Assembly (NCBI RefSeq): GCF_916618885.1
Contig: NZ_CAKAKH010000002.1
Span: 62,001 to 126,000 of the forward strand
Length of the DNA stretch: 64,000 nucleotides
Direction: 5' to 3'
Origin: Marinilactibacillus sp. Marseille-P9653
Lineage (GTDB): Bacteria > Bacillota > Bacilli > Lactobacillales > Carnobacteriaceae_A
The position numbers were made by a program, and so were the translations under genes. Each line of letters opens with the position of its first letter. Position 1 is the stretch's first letter. Below are positions 1 to 10,359 of the stretch, one piece after another. The notes beneath the pieces were generated by a model that worked only from the letters and a program-made list of their open reading frames with translations, made no database searches and was not told the origin of the DNA.

Positions 1-1
1 A

Positions 2-295
2 TATCAGAAATGGGCACAAGGACAAAGCTGGAAGCTAGCAGATTCTTATCTCGTTTTTGTACAAGTAGAAGAACGGTTTTTAGATATTCCTTACCATAGG
101 TGCCGAGTAGGACTGAACCACTTAGCCTTTCATGCCCAATCAAGAGAACACGTTGATCAACTTACACAAAAATTAAAAGAAAAACAGATTCCTGTTCTTT
201 ATTCAAAAAAGCACCCATTCGCAGGAGGGGAATCACATTACGCCGTTTATTTTGAAGATCCCGATAGAATAAAAGTTGAAATTATAGCGCCATAA
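2..295 (+). CDS. VOC (glyoxalase/bleomycin-resistance fold) protein, 5' truncated by the window
   Basis: The open frame enters from the left edge and stops at TAA 293-295, leaving 97 residues of C-terminal half. Visible features are a GLNHLAFHA strand with a candidate metal His, and a C-terminal HYAVYFEDPDRIKVEIIAP ending, where YFEDPD-x-I-x-(V/L)E is the usual last strand of VOC-family proteins. Members include glyoxalase I, fosfomycin thiol transferases and dioxygenases. The specific reaction cannot be told because the N-terminal half, with the other metal ligands, lies outside the window. It is followed by a hairpin terminator and so is probably the last gene of its transcript. Confidence 0.8.
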   Translation, partial: YQKWAQGQSWKLADSYLVFVQVEERFLDIPYHRCRVGLNHLAFHAQSREHVDQLTQKLKEKQIPVLYSKKHPFAGGESHYAVYFEDPDRIKVEIIAP

Positions 296-301
296 AAAAA
301 A

Positions 302-345
302 CCATCCGCTTTCAGGATATTCCCTGAAAGCTGATGGCTTTATAT
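302..345 (+). terminator. Hairpin terminator after the VOC gene
   Basis: CCATC-GCTTTCAGG pairs with CCTGAAAGC-GATGG around a short AT loop at 302-336. A run of seven or more A precedes it, so it also has a good T tract on the minus strand and could act in both directions. Confidence 0.7.
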
Positions 346-380
346 TGATTGAGATATGTACGAGTTGCTGCTTAGCTTAT

Positions 381-413
381 AAAAAAAAGCAAGTCAAAAT
401 GAGACTTACTTTC
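381..413 (-). terminator. Rho-independent terminator of veg
   Basis: Read on the minus strand, AAG-T-AAGTC pairs with GACTT-G-CTT around a 7-nt loop and is followed by a run of eight T (381-388). It lies 17 bp beyond the veg stop codon. Confidence 0.75.
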
Positions 414-429
414 ATCAAACTAATTTACT

Positions 430-675
430 TTAAAGTTCGCTACCTAAAAATTCTAGTTCAACTGTTTGTGTCAAAACATCGGCATAACTATATGAAACAC
501 GTTCATAAGCATTTTCTTCTTTGTTTAATTCAACAATGAACACGGCAGGAAATGTATCTGTCAGTATTCCTTTGCGTTCCGTCGTCTTTTTCCGTCCGGC
601 TTGAGCTGTCAATTTAATTTCTTTCCCTAATTGACCGTCAAGATTTTGCTTTATACTTGCTATAGTAATTGGCAT
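430..675 (-). CDS. veg: Veg family protein
   Basis: This 81-aa protein matches Veg: N-terminal MPITIASIKQNLDGQLGKEI, then the hallmark GRKKTTERKGILTDTFPAVFIVEL and the ERVSYSYADVLTQTVEL block near the C-terminus. Veg is a small, very abundant beta-barrel protein of Firmicutes; in Bacillus subtilis it has been linked to biofilm matrix expression, but its biochemical role is not settled. The start has a GAGGTGA ribosome binding site 8 bp upstream, and an extended -10 promoter lies near 706. Presence of veg downstream of the rsmA region is typical of Bacilli. The gene is monocistronic, with its own promoter and terminator. Confidence 0.93.
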   Translation of the reverse strand: MPITIASIKQNLDGQLGKEIKLTAQAGRKKTTERKGILTDTFPAVFIVELNKEENAYERVSYSYADVLTQTVELEFLGSEL

Positions 676-705
676 AATCGACTCACCTCACAAAGTTATA
701 ACAAT

Positions 706-714
706 AGTATACCA
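706..714 (-). promoter_or_regulatory. Extended -10 promoter of veg
   Basis: On the minus strand TGGTATACT (an extended -10, TGn plus TATACT at 711-706) lies about 30 bp before the veg start. The -35 region (TTTTAA, 17 bp upstream) is poor, which fits an extended -10 promoter. Confidence 0.55.
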
Positions 715-719
715 TACAA

Positions 720-1188
720 ACACGAAAATTAAAAGAACATTTGAAAATAAAGATCAAATTCAAATCATATGTTAAAATATGATGATTCTTTAATAATCTA
801 ATCTTTTTGTTATATTAACTACTCTTATTCTCTGTTTCCCATCTCGCTATTCCGTATTATTTTAGCATAGACTATTACGGTAAATTTCTTACTATCACCT
901 TATTCATAATTTATTATCCTATTTTATAAGCTCTTTACGATAATCTTATACTTTTCACTTAAAATTTACAGTCATCTTTTAATTTTTTCTAGTTAATATG
1001 GTCGGTTTGAATTTAGAAGTCTGTAGTTCATATTTTTTGACTATTTTATGATTCTAACCTCTAAATTCCTTATCATACTTCTATTCTTCTTCTTAAGAAT
1101 TTCACGCTAAACTAAAAAATCCGAACATTACTTACTTTAATCGCATGAAAAAGCCTTTGGTTCCGTTCGTTCGGGTATGATAGACAAA
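720..1188. other. AT-rich intergenic stretch with no gene seen
   Basis: About 470 bp between the veg promoter and the rsmA terminator. All frames are closed by frequent stops, there is no ribosome binding site with a following open frame, and no tRNA-like or riboswitch-like fold is evident. It may be decayed sequence. Confidence 0.6.
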
Positions 1189-1236
1189 AATACCCACCTC
1201 ACTTTTAGACAATGATGTCCATATTGTGAGATGAGT
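1189..1236 (-). terminator. Terminator of the tatD-rnmV-rsmA transcript
   Basis: On the minus strand TACTCATCTCAC pairs with GTGAGGTGGGTA (12 bp with G-U pairs) around a loop of about 22 nt and is followed by TTTTT. It lies just beyond the rsmA stop. Confidence 0.75.
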
Positions 1237-1244
1237 AGGTATGA

Positions 1245-2153
1245 TTAATTCTTTTGATTGTTTTGCATCACTAGATTCTGTTCAACGAGCGCATCCGCAA
1301 GTTTCCCAAATTCTTTCAATGACAACGTTTCTCCTCGTCTTTTAGGATCAATTTCAGCTTGGTCCAATGCGACTTGAAGTTTTTCTTTAATTTCCGGTTC
1401 TTTTCCATAAGCTACTTGAAGATTGTTCCACAAGGTTTTTCTTCTTTGAACAAAAGCAGAACGAGCTACTTGGAAAAAGACGGTTTCGTCTTTTACAATA
1501 ACTTCTGCATCTTTTTTACGCGTCAATTTAATGACTGCTGACTCTACATTTGGCTGAGGCGTAAACACTGTTTTGGGTACGATAAGCGCTACTTCGGCAT
1601 CCATATAATATTGAACAGCAATCGAAAGGGAGCCGTAAGCTTTTGTTCCCGGACTTGCGGATAAACGATTCGCTACTTCTTTTTGCATCATCAGGACTAG
1701 ACCATCGATTGGCAATGATGATTCTAAAAAATTCATGATAATCGGTGTAGTGATGTAATAAGGTAGATTAGCAATTACGACCACTTTTTCTACATCTTTT
1801 AAATATTCTTCTTGAAAGGTTTTCAAATCTACTTTCAAAATATCTTGATTAATCACTTTGATATTTGAATATGGAGACAATGTATCTTTCAGAACTGGAA
1901 GCAGACGATGATCAATCTCAAAAGCGATGACTTCTTTTGCCTGTTTAGCAATTTGTTCAGTCAGAGCGCCAATCCCAGGTCCTATCTCTATTACAGTTGT
2001 ACGTTCATCAACTTCACCAGCGTGGACAATTTTTTCCAAAATATTTGTATCAACAATAAAATTTTGTCCGAGACTTTTCTTGGCAGCTAAACGGTATTTA
2101 TCCAGTATCGCCTTTGTTCTAGCGGGTGTGGCAATTTCTTTATATTCCTCCAT
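1245..2153 (-). CDS. rsmA: 16S rRNA (adenine1518-N6/adenine1519-N6)-dimethyltransferase RsmA (KsgA)
   Basis: RsmA transfers four methyl groups from S-adenosylmethionine to the two adjacent adenines of the 3'-terminal 16S rRNA hairpin during 30S maturation. The 302-aa protein has the family length. KKSLGQNF (25-32) is the N-terminal RNA-contact motif, EIGPGIG (56-62) is SAM-binding motif I and NLPYY (129-133) is catalytic motif IV. A GAAAGGAGG site precedes the ATG. The start lies inside the end of rnmV (14-bp overlap), so the two are translationally coupled; this rnmV-rsmA pairing is conserved in Firmicutes. Loss of this enzyme gives kasugamycin resistance in other bacteria. Confidence 0.97.
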   Translation of the reverse strand: MEEYKEIATPARTKAILDKYRLAAKKSLGQNFIVDTNILEKIVHAGEVDERTTVIEIGPGIGALTEQIAKQAKEVIAFEIDHRLLPVLKDTLSPYSNIKVINQDILKVDLKTFQEEYLKDVEKVVVIANLPYYITTPIIMNFLESSLPIDGLVLMMQKEVANRLSASPGTKAYGSLSIAVQYYMDAEVALIVPKTVFTPQPNVESAVIKLTRKKDAEVIVKDETVFFQVARSAFVQRRKTLWNNLQVAYGKEPEIKEKLQVALDQAEIDPKRRGETLSLKEFGKLADALVEQNLVMQNNQKN

Positions 2154-2709
2154 TTGCTTCCTCCTTTCGTATTTTCATCAGTGTTTTTTCGACTTCTTCC
2201 TGAGTAATACCAAACATGTTCAACCTTTTTTCTAGCTGTTTACCGTTAGTATACCCAATTCTTAATTCATTACCTAGTTTAATTCTGAGCTCTTTTGAGT
2301 GTGGTTTCCCAATCAAACCTTCGCTTAAAAGAAACTTCTTTTCAATAGCTGGGAGTCTATCTATACGTTCACTATATAATCCATCTAATGCTTTTTGGAT
2401 GGTTTCAACTGAAGCATGCTCAATGCCCAAGCTACCTTTTTTGTTTGGTCGAGCTTCATCCCGATTTAAAAAAGCATGCTTTACGCCAGGTATGTTTCTG
2501 GAAATGATCTTGCGGATTTTTTCTCCTGGCACGTCAGGATCTGTAAAGACAATGACGCCTCGCGTTTCTTGTGCAAGCACGATTCTCTCCAGGATTTCTT
2601 CATTTATAGCAGAACCATTCGTTTCGATCGTATCCGCGTTAACGGCTAGTTGAATTCTTTTAGTATCATCTCTTCCTTCAACGACGATCATTTCTTTTAT
2701 TTTTTTCAA
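2140..2709 (-). CDS. rnmV: Ribonuclease M5
   Basis: RNase M5 carries out the last step of 5S rRNA maturation in low-GC Gram-positives, cutting the double-stranded precursor in complex with ribosomal protein L18. The 189-aa protein opens with a Toprim domain: catalytic Glu in VEGRDD (10-15) and the DPD acidic pair in FTDPDVPGEKIRK (from about 55). The C-terminal half carries the DUF4093-type RNA-binding region (GLIGKPHSKELRIKLGNEL). It is the middle gene of tatD-rnmV-rsmA, 15 bp after tatD and overlapping rsmA by 14 bp. Confidence 0.96.
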   Translation of the reverse strand: MKKIKEMIVVEGRDDTKRIQLAVNADTIETNGSAINEEILERIVLAQETRGVIVFTDPDVPGEKIRKIISRNIPGVKHAFLNRDEARPNKKGSLGIEHASVETIQKALDGLYSERIDRLPAIEKKFLLSEGLIGKPHSKELRIKLGNELRIGYTNGKQLEKRLNMFGITQEEVEKTLMKIRKEEANGGI

Positions 2710-2724
2710 CTCACGACTCCTGTC

Positions 2725-3492
2725 TTAAGTCAGTCTGAACAGCTTATCAGCATTCTTCGTGGTTTGAGTAGCAACTTCTTCAACCGAACACGCTCTTAAG
2801 CGCGCAATTTCTTCTGCAACGAACCTTACGTAACTCGGTTCATTTCTTTTTCCGCGATAAGGCATCGGTGTTAAATAAGGAGCATCGGTCTCAATCAGTA
2901 ATCGATCAAACGGCACTGCTTGAGCCACCTCTTTTACTTCCGGAGCATTCTTGAATGTTACAACCCCACTTAAGGAGATATGCATTCCTAAATCAAGGAA
3001 TTTTTCCATCCAATACGTATCGACGTTAAAACTATGCATGATTCCACCAATATCCTGAATCTGTGCTTCTTTTAAAATGTTATAAGTATCTTCGGTCGCA
3101 TCACGATTGTGAATACTAATGGGTAAATTTAATTCTTTAGCGACTTTGATTTGTCTCTTAAAGGCTTCGTGTTGAGATTTTTTTGAAGCGGTGTCCCAGT
3201 AATAATCCAGTCCCATCTCACCCATTGCAACGACTTTTGGAAGCTGTAACTGCTGAATCAACTTTTCTTCAACTTGATCTGTATAGGTTTCTGAGTCTGT
3301 AGGATGCCAGCCGATAATGGAGTAAACCCCTTCGTGATCTTGGCTAAGCTGTAATGCTTTTTCAATTGTTGGCGTATCAAATCCTACGATGGCCATCTTT
3401 TTAACATTCTGTTTTCTAGCTTCTTCAATCAGTTCAGCTTCTTCGCCTTTGAACTTATCGACATTCAGATGTGTATGTGTATCAAAAAACAT
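2725..3492 (-). CDS. tatD: TatD family metal-dependent hydrolase
   Basis: TatD proteins are TIM-barrel metallo-hydrolases with 3'-5' exonuclease activity in characterised members. This 255-aa protein begins with DTHTHLN, giving the HxH metal pair at residues 6-8. It then has AMGEMGLDYYWD (catalytic Glu), SIHNRDA (His), MHSFNV (His) and IETDAPYLTP (metal Asp), all in the family order. The position directly upstream of rnmV and rsmA is the conserved Bacilli arrangement. Its physiological substrate is unknown; DNA repair and quality control have been proposed for relatives. Confidence 0.94.
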   Translation of the reverse strand: MFFDTHTHLNVDKFKGEEAELIEEARKQNVKKMAIVGFDTPTIEKALQLSQDHEGVYSIIGWHPTDSETYTDQVEEKLIQQLQLPKVVAMGEMGLDYYWDTASKKSQHEAFKRQIKVAKELNLPISIHNRDATEDTYNILKEAQIQDIGGIMHSFNVDTYWMEKFLDLGMHISLSGVVTFKNAPEVKEVAQAVPFDRLLIETDAPYLTPMPYRGKRNEPSYVRFVAEEIARLRACSVEEVATQTTKNADKLFRLT

Positions 3493-3540
3493 ATAACCTA
3501 GTCTTCCTTTCTTTTCTTATTCTAGAACCAGTCAAAACGA

Positions 3541-3568
3541 AAGAGCCAGGACGATCCCTAGCTCTTTA
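3541..3568 (-). terminator. Hairpin terminator after metG
   Basis: AAAGAGC-(C)-AGG pairs with CC(C)T-AGCTCTTT around a short loop, 28 bp beyond the metG stop. On the minus strand it is followed by TCGTTTTG, a modest T tract, so read-through into tatD is possible. Confidence 0.55.
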
Positions 3569-3595
3569 CTGATTACATTTAATCGATTGTCCACA

Positions 3596-5644
<2,049 letters not shown>

Positions 5645-5722
5645 CTAGATAATTGATACTTATTTATAAAGATGCGCACACCTTATTCGATCGTCTATCA
5701 TTCTTTAATTGAATACTTGAAT

Positions 5723-5751
5723 AGTATAGCATACAACAACAGTAGTTTGAA
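5723..5751 (-). promoter_or_regulatory. Promoter of metG
   Basis: On the minus strand TTCAAA (5751-5746), a 17-bp spacer and TATACT (5728-5723). It lies about 90 bp before the metG start. The rest of the 308-bp gap (5633-5940) shows no T-box or other riboswitch motif and no gene. Confidence 0.6.
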
Positions 5752-5904
5752 GACGAGAACCATAAGCCTGCCTTAGGTTGGTAAACAGATGAGCTTAACT
5801 TGCTTTACATCCAATTTTCAAGTTGTATTGTATCAAAAATCGACTATAAACTATTGAGATTAACTAATCAAACTGTTTTTTACCCCCATCCGTTGATAAC
5901 AAAA

Positions 5905-5932
5905 TAACTGCCTCAAAAAAACGAAGCAGTTA
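5905..5932 (-). terminator. Terminator of the HAD phosphatase gene
   Basis: On the minus strand TAACTGC-TTC pairs with GA-GGCAGTTA around a T-rich loop and is followed by TTTTG. It starts 9 bp beyond the stop codon. Confidence 0.6.
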
Positions 5933-5940
5933 CAAAAGAT

Positions 5941-6768
5941 TTAAGGAATCAAGTTCAGTTTTTTTAGAGCAATTTCAATACCGTCTTCAGAGACATCTTC
6001 TGTGATCATATCAGCAACTTGCTTTAATTCTTGCCAACCATTTCCCATTGAGACACCTGTTCCGACATGCTGAATCATTTCGAGATCATTCAAACTATCG
6101 CCAAAAGCATACGTATCTTGGATATCAATTCCTAATTCTTGAATGATCCGATCAATTCCCGTAGCTTTTGAAATCCCCGCACTTATTACATCAGCAGTAT
6201 AATCATTTGATCTTGTAAAGTGCAGTTCTTGAAACTGATTTTTATAGGCTACTTCCTCTTTTTTGTCTAATTCTAAAAGAACCTGACAAATATCTTCACC
6301 TTCGAAGTCTTCTGGTTTCGGTGGTTTTCGAATCAAACGACTAAACAATGACATCTGGATACGGTTTGGAATCAATTTACCAATGTGTTTCAAAACACTC
6401 AAAACAGAACTCCTTTTAACTAGAGAAACGAAGGAATTACTATAAATATCTTCTGTTCCACACAGCACAATTCCTTTACGATCTTGTGCAGCCTTTTCCA
6501 TTAGACGACTCAACACATCTTGTGGTAAAGGATTTGTAAATATTGGTACCCCTTCTAAGACAACCAACTGGCCATTCATTGCGATATAGCTGTCGATTTC
6601 CAGTTCTTTTCTAACTTCTTCTAACAAGACTGTTGCTCTACCTGTTGCAATGACCGGTAAAATCCCTTGATGTTTTAGAGCTTTTATAGCTCTTTTAGTG
6701 GATTCAGGAACGTGATTCTGACTTGATACCAGTGTACCGTCGATATCAAAAAATACGACTTTCTTCAT
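5941..6768 (-). CDS. HAD superfamily hydrolase, Cof-type
   Basis: A 275-aa Cof/YidA-type haloacid dehalogenase, a class that dephosphorylates sugar phosphates, nucleotides or flavin precursors in the cytosol. Motif I is FFDIDGTLV near the N-terminus, motif II is VIATGR around residue 40, and motif IV is FGDSLNDLEM near 220; the large region between II and III is the type IIB cap. I placed the start at ATG 6768, whereas an in-frame TTG two codons upstream (6774) is closer to the AGGAAG site and could be used instead. It stands alone between metG and the GH31 gene. The substrate cannot be told. Confidence 0.85.
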   Translation of the reverse strand: MKKVVFFDIDGTLVSSQNHVPESTKRAIKALKHQGILPVIATGRATVLLEEVRKELEIDSYIAMNGQLVVLEGVPIFTNPLPQDVLSRLMEKAAQDRKGIVLCGTEDIYSNSFVSLVKRSSVLSVLKHIGKLIPNRIQMSLFSRLIRKPPKPEDFEGEDICQVLLELDKKEEVAYKNQFQELHFTRSNDYTADVISAGISKATGIDRIIQELGIDIQDTYAFGDSLNDLEMIQHVGTGVSMGNGWQELKQVADMITEDVSEDGIEIALKKLNLIP

Positions 6769-6902
6769 AGACAAACTCGCTTCCTAAAAATTTTTGTAAT
6801 GCTAAATTTTTATGATCTTTCAAATATCTCGTAATAGTTTATTTGTAGAATTTTTCTATTCTCTATTGTACCATTCTCTTCACTCTAATCATACTAAATG
6901 AA

Positions 6903-6931
6903 AAGGGGCCTAGAATATTCTCTAGCCCCTT
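6903..6931 (-). terminator. Terminator of the GH31 gene
   Basis: AAGGGGC-(c)-TAGA pairs with TCTA-GCCCCTT; on the minus strand it is followed by TTTCATTT. It lies 32 bp beyond the GH31 stop. Confidence 0.65.
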
Positions 6932-6962
6932 CTTCCCACTTATTATATGTTCATTCTTTCTA

Positions 6963-9374
6963 TTAATCAGTATCTCCTGGATTTGCCCAGATGAGTTCAC
7001 TCAATGCTTCAAGTAAATCAGGGTCAATATCCAGTGCCAGTAAACCACTGATGACTCTGGCACTATTTCTACTTTTACGTACTGTTGTATAAATTTTTTC
7101 TTTTAAATTCGTCGATAACTGTGCTCGGTCTAGAAAACTGAAGACTTCTCCAAGCATATCATTTTTCTTGGCTGAAACGCCTTTGAATCTCACAAAGTAC
7201 CAAGCATCGATATCTTGTTCCGGAATCTCGATTGTCGTGAATCGACCTTTTTTCGCAATGTTAACATCCACTTTCTGATCTTTCACGTACACTTCCGGTT
7301 CGCCGTCATATGAGAAGCCTACGAACGTTAAATTGAATTGTCTCTTTTCTGGTAGGCAGTCTAGATGACCTTCAGGCTGCTGAATCTGGAATATAGACCA
7401 ATCGGTATCTTTTTCATGCCACTTCAAGGACATTTTCGTTGTCCCGTATTCTGTATTTTTTGCAAACCCATCATCTTCGTACATAGAGAAGCTGCCATCT
7501 GCTCCTGCAAAGATTTTGATATCCATATTCTCAGGATTATCTGTTCCATTTTCACATCTTTGATCCATCGGAACAATCCCGCCGGCTTTAGCAAATACCG
7601 GCATAGTTGAAGATGGTCTATATACATCAAGGACTCTACCACCTTCGTAGACTCTACCGTTAAAGAAATCAATCCACATACCTTCTGGCAACCAGGTTTT
7701 GACACGTGCTAATCTCAAGTCTCCCTTGATTGGTGATGTGATTGGTGCAACCAGCAATTGCGTACCAAAGTAGTATTGGTTTGGCACTTCATATGCCTCA
7801 TTTTCCCATGGGTGATGATAGTACATCGGACGTATCAATGGGAAGTTATCTTTATGTGTTAAGACATTCATCGTGTACAGATAAGGAATCAGTTTATGTC
7901 TTAACTGCATGAAATCCGTAACGATTTTTTCGGCTTTCGCACCGTATCTCCAAGGTTCTTTTCCACTGAATTCACCATCTTGACTGTGAAGTCTGTTGAT
8001 AGGTGAAAATACGCCAAACTGAACCCATCGGATAAATAACTCACTGTCTTTGACACCTCCAAGATGCCCGCCGATATCGTGACTCCACCAATTGTAGCCT
8101 ACATTTGATGCAGTGGATGTAAAGTATGGTTGAAAACCTAGTGCATTCCATGTTGAAGCTGTGTCTCCAGAAAAACCGATTGGATAACGGTGAGAACCTA
8201 GCCCTGCATAGCGTGAAAAGATCAGTGGACGATCGTTTCCTCTTCCATGATCAAGAAAGTGATAATGATTTAACATCCAAAGCGGATCCAAGCCTTCCAC
8301 TTTTGTGACGCTTCCTTGCTGCCAATCTATCCACCAGAAATCAACACCAATTTCTTCGTGGGGATGATGAAGATATTCAAAATAAGCATTTAGAAACTCC
8401 GTATCTGCAATATCAAAGCTTATTGGCTCATTGTTTTCGACATCTACGTTGAGTTCTTTAGCCATTGGTTCATACATTTCTTCAAATGGCTGAACACCGT
8501 TTGCCGGATGTAAATTCAAAGTTGTTCTCATTCCATGTTTATGGAGCCAGTTCAAAAACTCTTTCGGTTCCGGGAATAATTCTTTGTTCCAAGTGTAACC
8601 AGTCCATCCTGATCCATATTCTGGTGGAATATCTGTTACATGCCAGTCCATATCAAGCACCGCTACAGAAAACGGAATGTTCTTTTCTTCAAATTTTCGA
8701 ATGAGTTTTTTATAACCAGACTCTGAGTAGGCATAATAACGACTCCACCAGTTTCCTAAAGCATACCTAGGTAGCATAGGAGTATGTCCTGTCAATTGGT
8801 GATAATCTCTTAGTGTTCCTAAATAATCTCGCCCATATCCTAAGAAATAAATATCCACGATATCTCCTGGTCTTTTCTCAACCCAACCATCATCCGTAAG
8901 ACGCATTGAGCTACTATCATCAATAATAGAATAACCATTTTTACTCATTAGACCTTCTTCAAGTTCAATTTCACCATCTGAAAAATCTAAGGTTCTAGCT
9001 GTTCCTTTTAACGTATCCGGCTTATCTCCGAAATACCAACTACTATGGTATAGACTGTAATTACCTAAAGCTTCAATGTGTAAATTATTTTTAGTGAAAC
9101 CGCCTCTCTCCTTATGGAAATTCAAATGAACATGAGACGTGATAATTTCAATATAATCATCTGTTTCTTTTAACTTAAATTCAGGTGTTTCAAAATTTCG
9201 GTTCAATACTGTTTGAGTAGCAGAATCCTCAAATTCTGAGCTCGGGTCATATTCTACTCGAATCATCGCTGATGTTAATACAGAAAAGCGATAATTCCCC
9301 CAAATAATTTGAGATTCCTCAGGGGCCACTGGTTCTACTTCGATTTTAAATGTTTCTTTTCTTTTGGTTACCAA
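6963..9374 (-). CDS. Glycoside hydrolase family 31 protein (alpha-glucosidase type)
   Basis: GH31 enzymes are retaining exo-acting glycosidases, mostly alpha-glucosidases or alpha-xylosidases. The 803-aa protein has an N-terminal beta-sandwich, a (beta/alpha)8 domain from about residue 200, and C-terminal beta domains. The nucleophile motif is WWIDWQQG (Asp350) rather than the usual WxDMNE, and the acid/base is in FSGDT (Asp404). FSPINRLHSQ lines the active site. There is no signal peptide, so it acts on imported sugars. About 60 residues after the last beta domain are an extra helical tail. The start is TTG with GGAAG 8 bp upstream. There is no transporter beside it, so the substrate is open. 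Confidence 0.9.
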   Translation of the reverse strand: MVTKRKETFKIEVEPVAPEESQIIWGNYRFSVLTSAMIRVEYDPSSEFEDSATQTVLNRNFETPEFKLKETDDYIEIITSHVHLNFHKERGGFTKNNLHIEALGNYSLYHSSWYFGDKPDTLKGTARTLDFSDGEIELEEGLMSKNGYSIIDDSSSMRLTDDGWVEKRPGDIVDIYFLGYGRDYLGTLRDYHQLTGHTPMLPRYALGNWWSRYYAYSESGYKKLIRKFEEKNIPFSVAVLDMDWHVTDIPPEYGSGWTGYTWNKELFPEPKEFLNWLHKHGMRTTLNLHPANGVQPFEEMYEPMAKELNVDVENNEPISFDIADTEFLNAYFEYLHHPHEEIGVDFWWIDWQQGSVTKVEGLDPLWMLNHYHFLDHGRGNDRPLIFSRYAGLGSHRYPIGFSGDTASTWNALGFQPYFTSTASNVGYNWWSHDIGGHLGGVKDSELFIRWVQFGVFSPINRLHSQDGEFSGKEPWRYGAKAEKIVTDFMQLRHKLIPYLYTMNVLTHKDNFPLIRPMYYHHPWENEAYEVPNQYYFGTQLLVAPITSPIKGDLRLARVKTWLPEGMWIDFFNGRVYEGGRVLDVYRPSSTMPVFAKAGGIVPMDQRCENGTDNPENMDIKIFAGADGSFSMYEDDGFAKNTEYGTTKMSLKWHEKDTDWSIFQIQQPEGHLDCLPEKRQFNLTFVGFSYDGEPEVYVKDQKVDVNIAKKGRFTTIEIPEQDIDAWYFVRFKGVSAKKNDMLGEVFSFLDRAQLSTNLKEKIYTTVRKSRNSARVISGLLALDIDPDLLEALSELIWANPGDTD

Positions 9375-9416
9375 ATGATCGTCTTCCTTTCTGCGAATAA
9401 CTATTGTAGTTCAGTT

Positions 9417-9438
9417 TATCATATCTAATAGTATGATA
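9417..9438. promoter_or_regulatory. Inverted repeat upstream of the GH31 gene (candidate operator)
   Basis: Perfect 7-bp arms TATCATA and TATGATA separated by 8 bp, about 45-65 bp upstream of the GH31 start. On the minus strand the TATGAT of one arm could double as a -10. No cognate regulator is adjacent. Confidence 0.35.
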
Positions 9439-9524
9439 GAACTGCTTTGTCTTTTTTTATTGATTTGGTGACACGTAGCCTGTTCTTTCGATTACATCAC
9501 TTCAATGGATTTAATTGAAACGTA

Positions 9525-9553
9525 TTGACTATCTAATTTAGATAAATTATACT
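9525..9553 (+). promoter_or_regulatory. Promoter of the T-box / NUDIX / tyrS transcript
   Basis: TTGACT (9525-9530), a 17-bp spacer and TATACT (9548-9553). It predicts a start near 9560 and a leader of roughly 280 nt. Confidence 0.75.
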
Positions 9554-9559
9554 AAATCC

Positions 9560-9806
9560 TATATAGAATGCAAACAGCTATGAATAGGCTAAGTAGTTTG
9601 ACTGTCACTGTCTCAGGAAGCGAATAGATGCTGAAAATTCGCACATACAGATTGAATGAATTACACCTTGGAGCGAACCTTTAGAGGCGCTACCCAGCGT
9701 TATGGGTATGAGTGGAAATAGATGTAATGATCTGTTTCAATCAGGGTGGTACCACGGCTATGTTCGTCCCGGTAAAAAGTATAAACTTTTTATGGGGATT
9801 TTTTTG
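9560..9806 (+). promoter_or_regulatory. T-box riboswitch leader, tyrosine-specific
   Basis: The leader carries the canonical T-box sequence AGGGTGGTACCACG at 9743-9756, which pairs with the acceptor end of uncharged tRNA. An upstream segment holds AGATGCTG (AG-box-like) and a probable specifier loop with codon TAC at 9662-9664 (Tyr), matching the tyrS gene downstream. The terminator hairpin follows the T-box: arms TAAAAAGT and ACTTTTTA extended by CCC/GGG at 9768-9799, then a run of T to 9805. The known mechanism is read-through when tRNA-Tyr is uncharged. The specifier assignment is my reading, not a covariance-model result. Confidence 0.9.
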
Positions 9807-9836
9807 TGTTCAAATTTTGACTTTTTTATTAAGGGG

Positions 9837-10349
9837 ATGGTTATACTGAATGAATATAAGACACACTTTGGCGTTTATGGCGTCTGTATAAAGCAGCACG
9901 AATTGCTCTGTATTCTAAAAAACTCCGGTCCTTACCAGTACCGTTATGATTTGCCTGGTGGTAGCCAAGAATCTGGTGAAGGGCTAACGGAGACCCTTGT
10001 CAGAGAAGTTCTTGAAGAAACAGGACAGAAAGTCTTACAGTATGATCACCCTAGGATATATGATGCGTTTGTTCAGTCCGAAGAATTGGATTTTTCTACA
10101 CATCACGTTTTCGCATTATATACGATACTGGTTGGCGAGACAGTTGAAGCATTACCAAAAATTGTGGTAGATGGTTTGAATGATTCAGAAGGTGCCCGTT
10201 GGATTCCTTTAGAAGAACTGACAACAGAGAACGCTTCCCCACTGATTTTAAAAGTCCTTGAGGAACAAAGAAAAGAACCTTTTTTATTGAATAAAATGCA
10301 TTTCATTAATTGGAATGTTCGAACAGCATTTGAAACCAAACGACTATAG
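9837..10349 (+). CDS. NUDIX hydrolase in the tyrS T-box operon
   Basis: NUDIX proteins hydrolyse nucleoside diphosphates linked to another moiety. The Nudix box is clear: GGSQESGEGLTETLVREVLE followed by ETG, fitting GX5EX7REUXEEXGU. Length is about 170 aa. The start is uncertain: the open frame runs back into the T-box terminator, ATG 9837 sits directly on AAGGGG with no spacing, and CTG 9846 has better spacing from that site. It lies between the tyrosine T-box and tyrS, ending 10 bp before tyrS, so its expression should rise with tyrosine shortage. The substrate is unknown. Confidence 0.85.
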   Translation: MVILNEYKTHFGVYGVCIKQHELLCILKNSGPYQYRYDLPGGSQESGEGLTETLVREVLEETGQKVLQYDHPRIYDAFVQSEELDFSTHHVFALYTILVGETVEALPKIVVDGLNDSEGARWIPLEELTTENASPLILKVLEEQRKEPFLLNKMHFINWNVRTAFETKRL

Positions 10350-10359
10350 GAGATGAAGA

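Noticed and set aside
676-1188. Search for a tRNA, small RNA or peptide gene in the long gap
   Set aside because: No cloverleaf, riboswitch motif or ribosome site with an open frame could be found; the sequence is AT-rich without structure.
9702-9836. Upstream extension of the NUDIX frame
   Set aside because: This part encodes the T-box and terminator RNA; translation from 9702 would lie inside the riboswitch.
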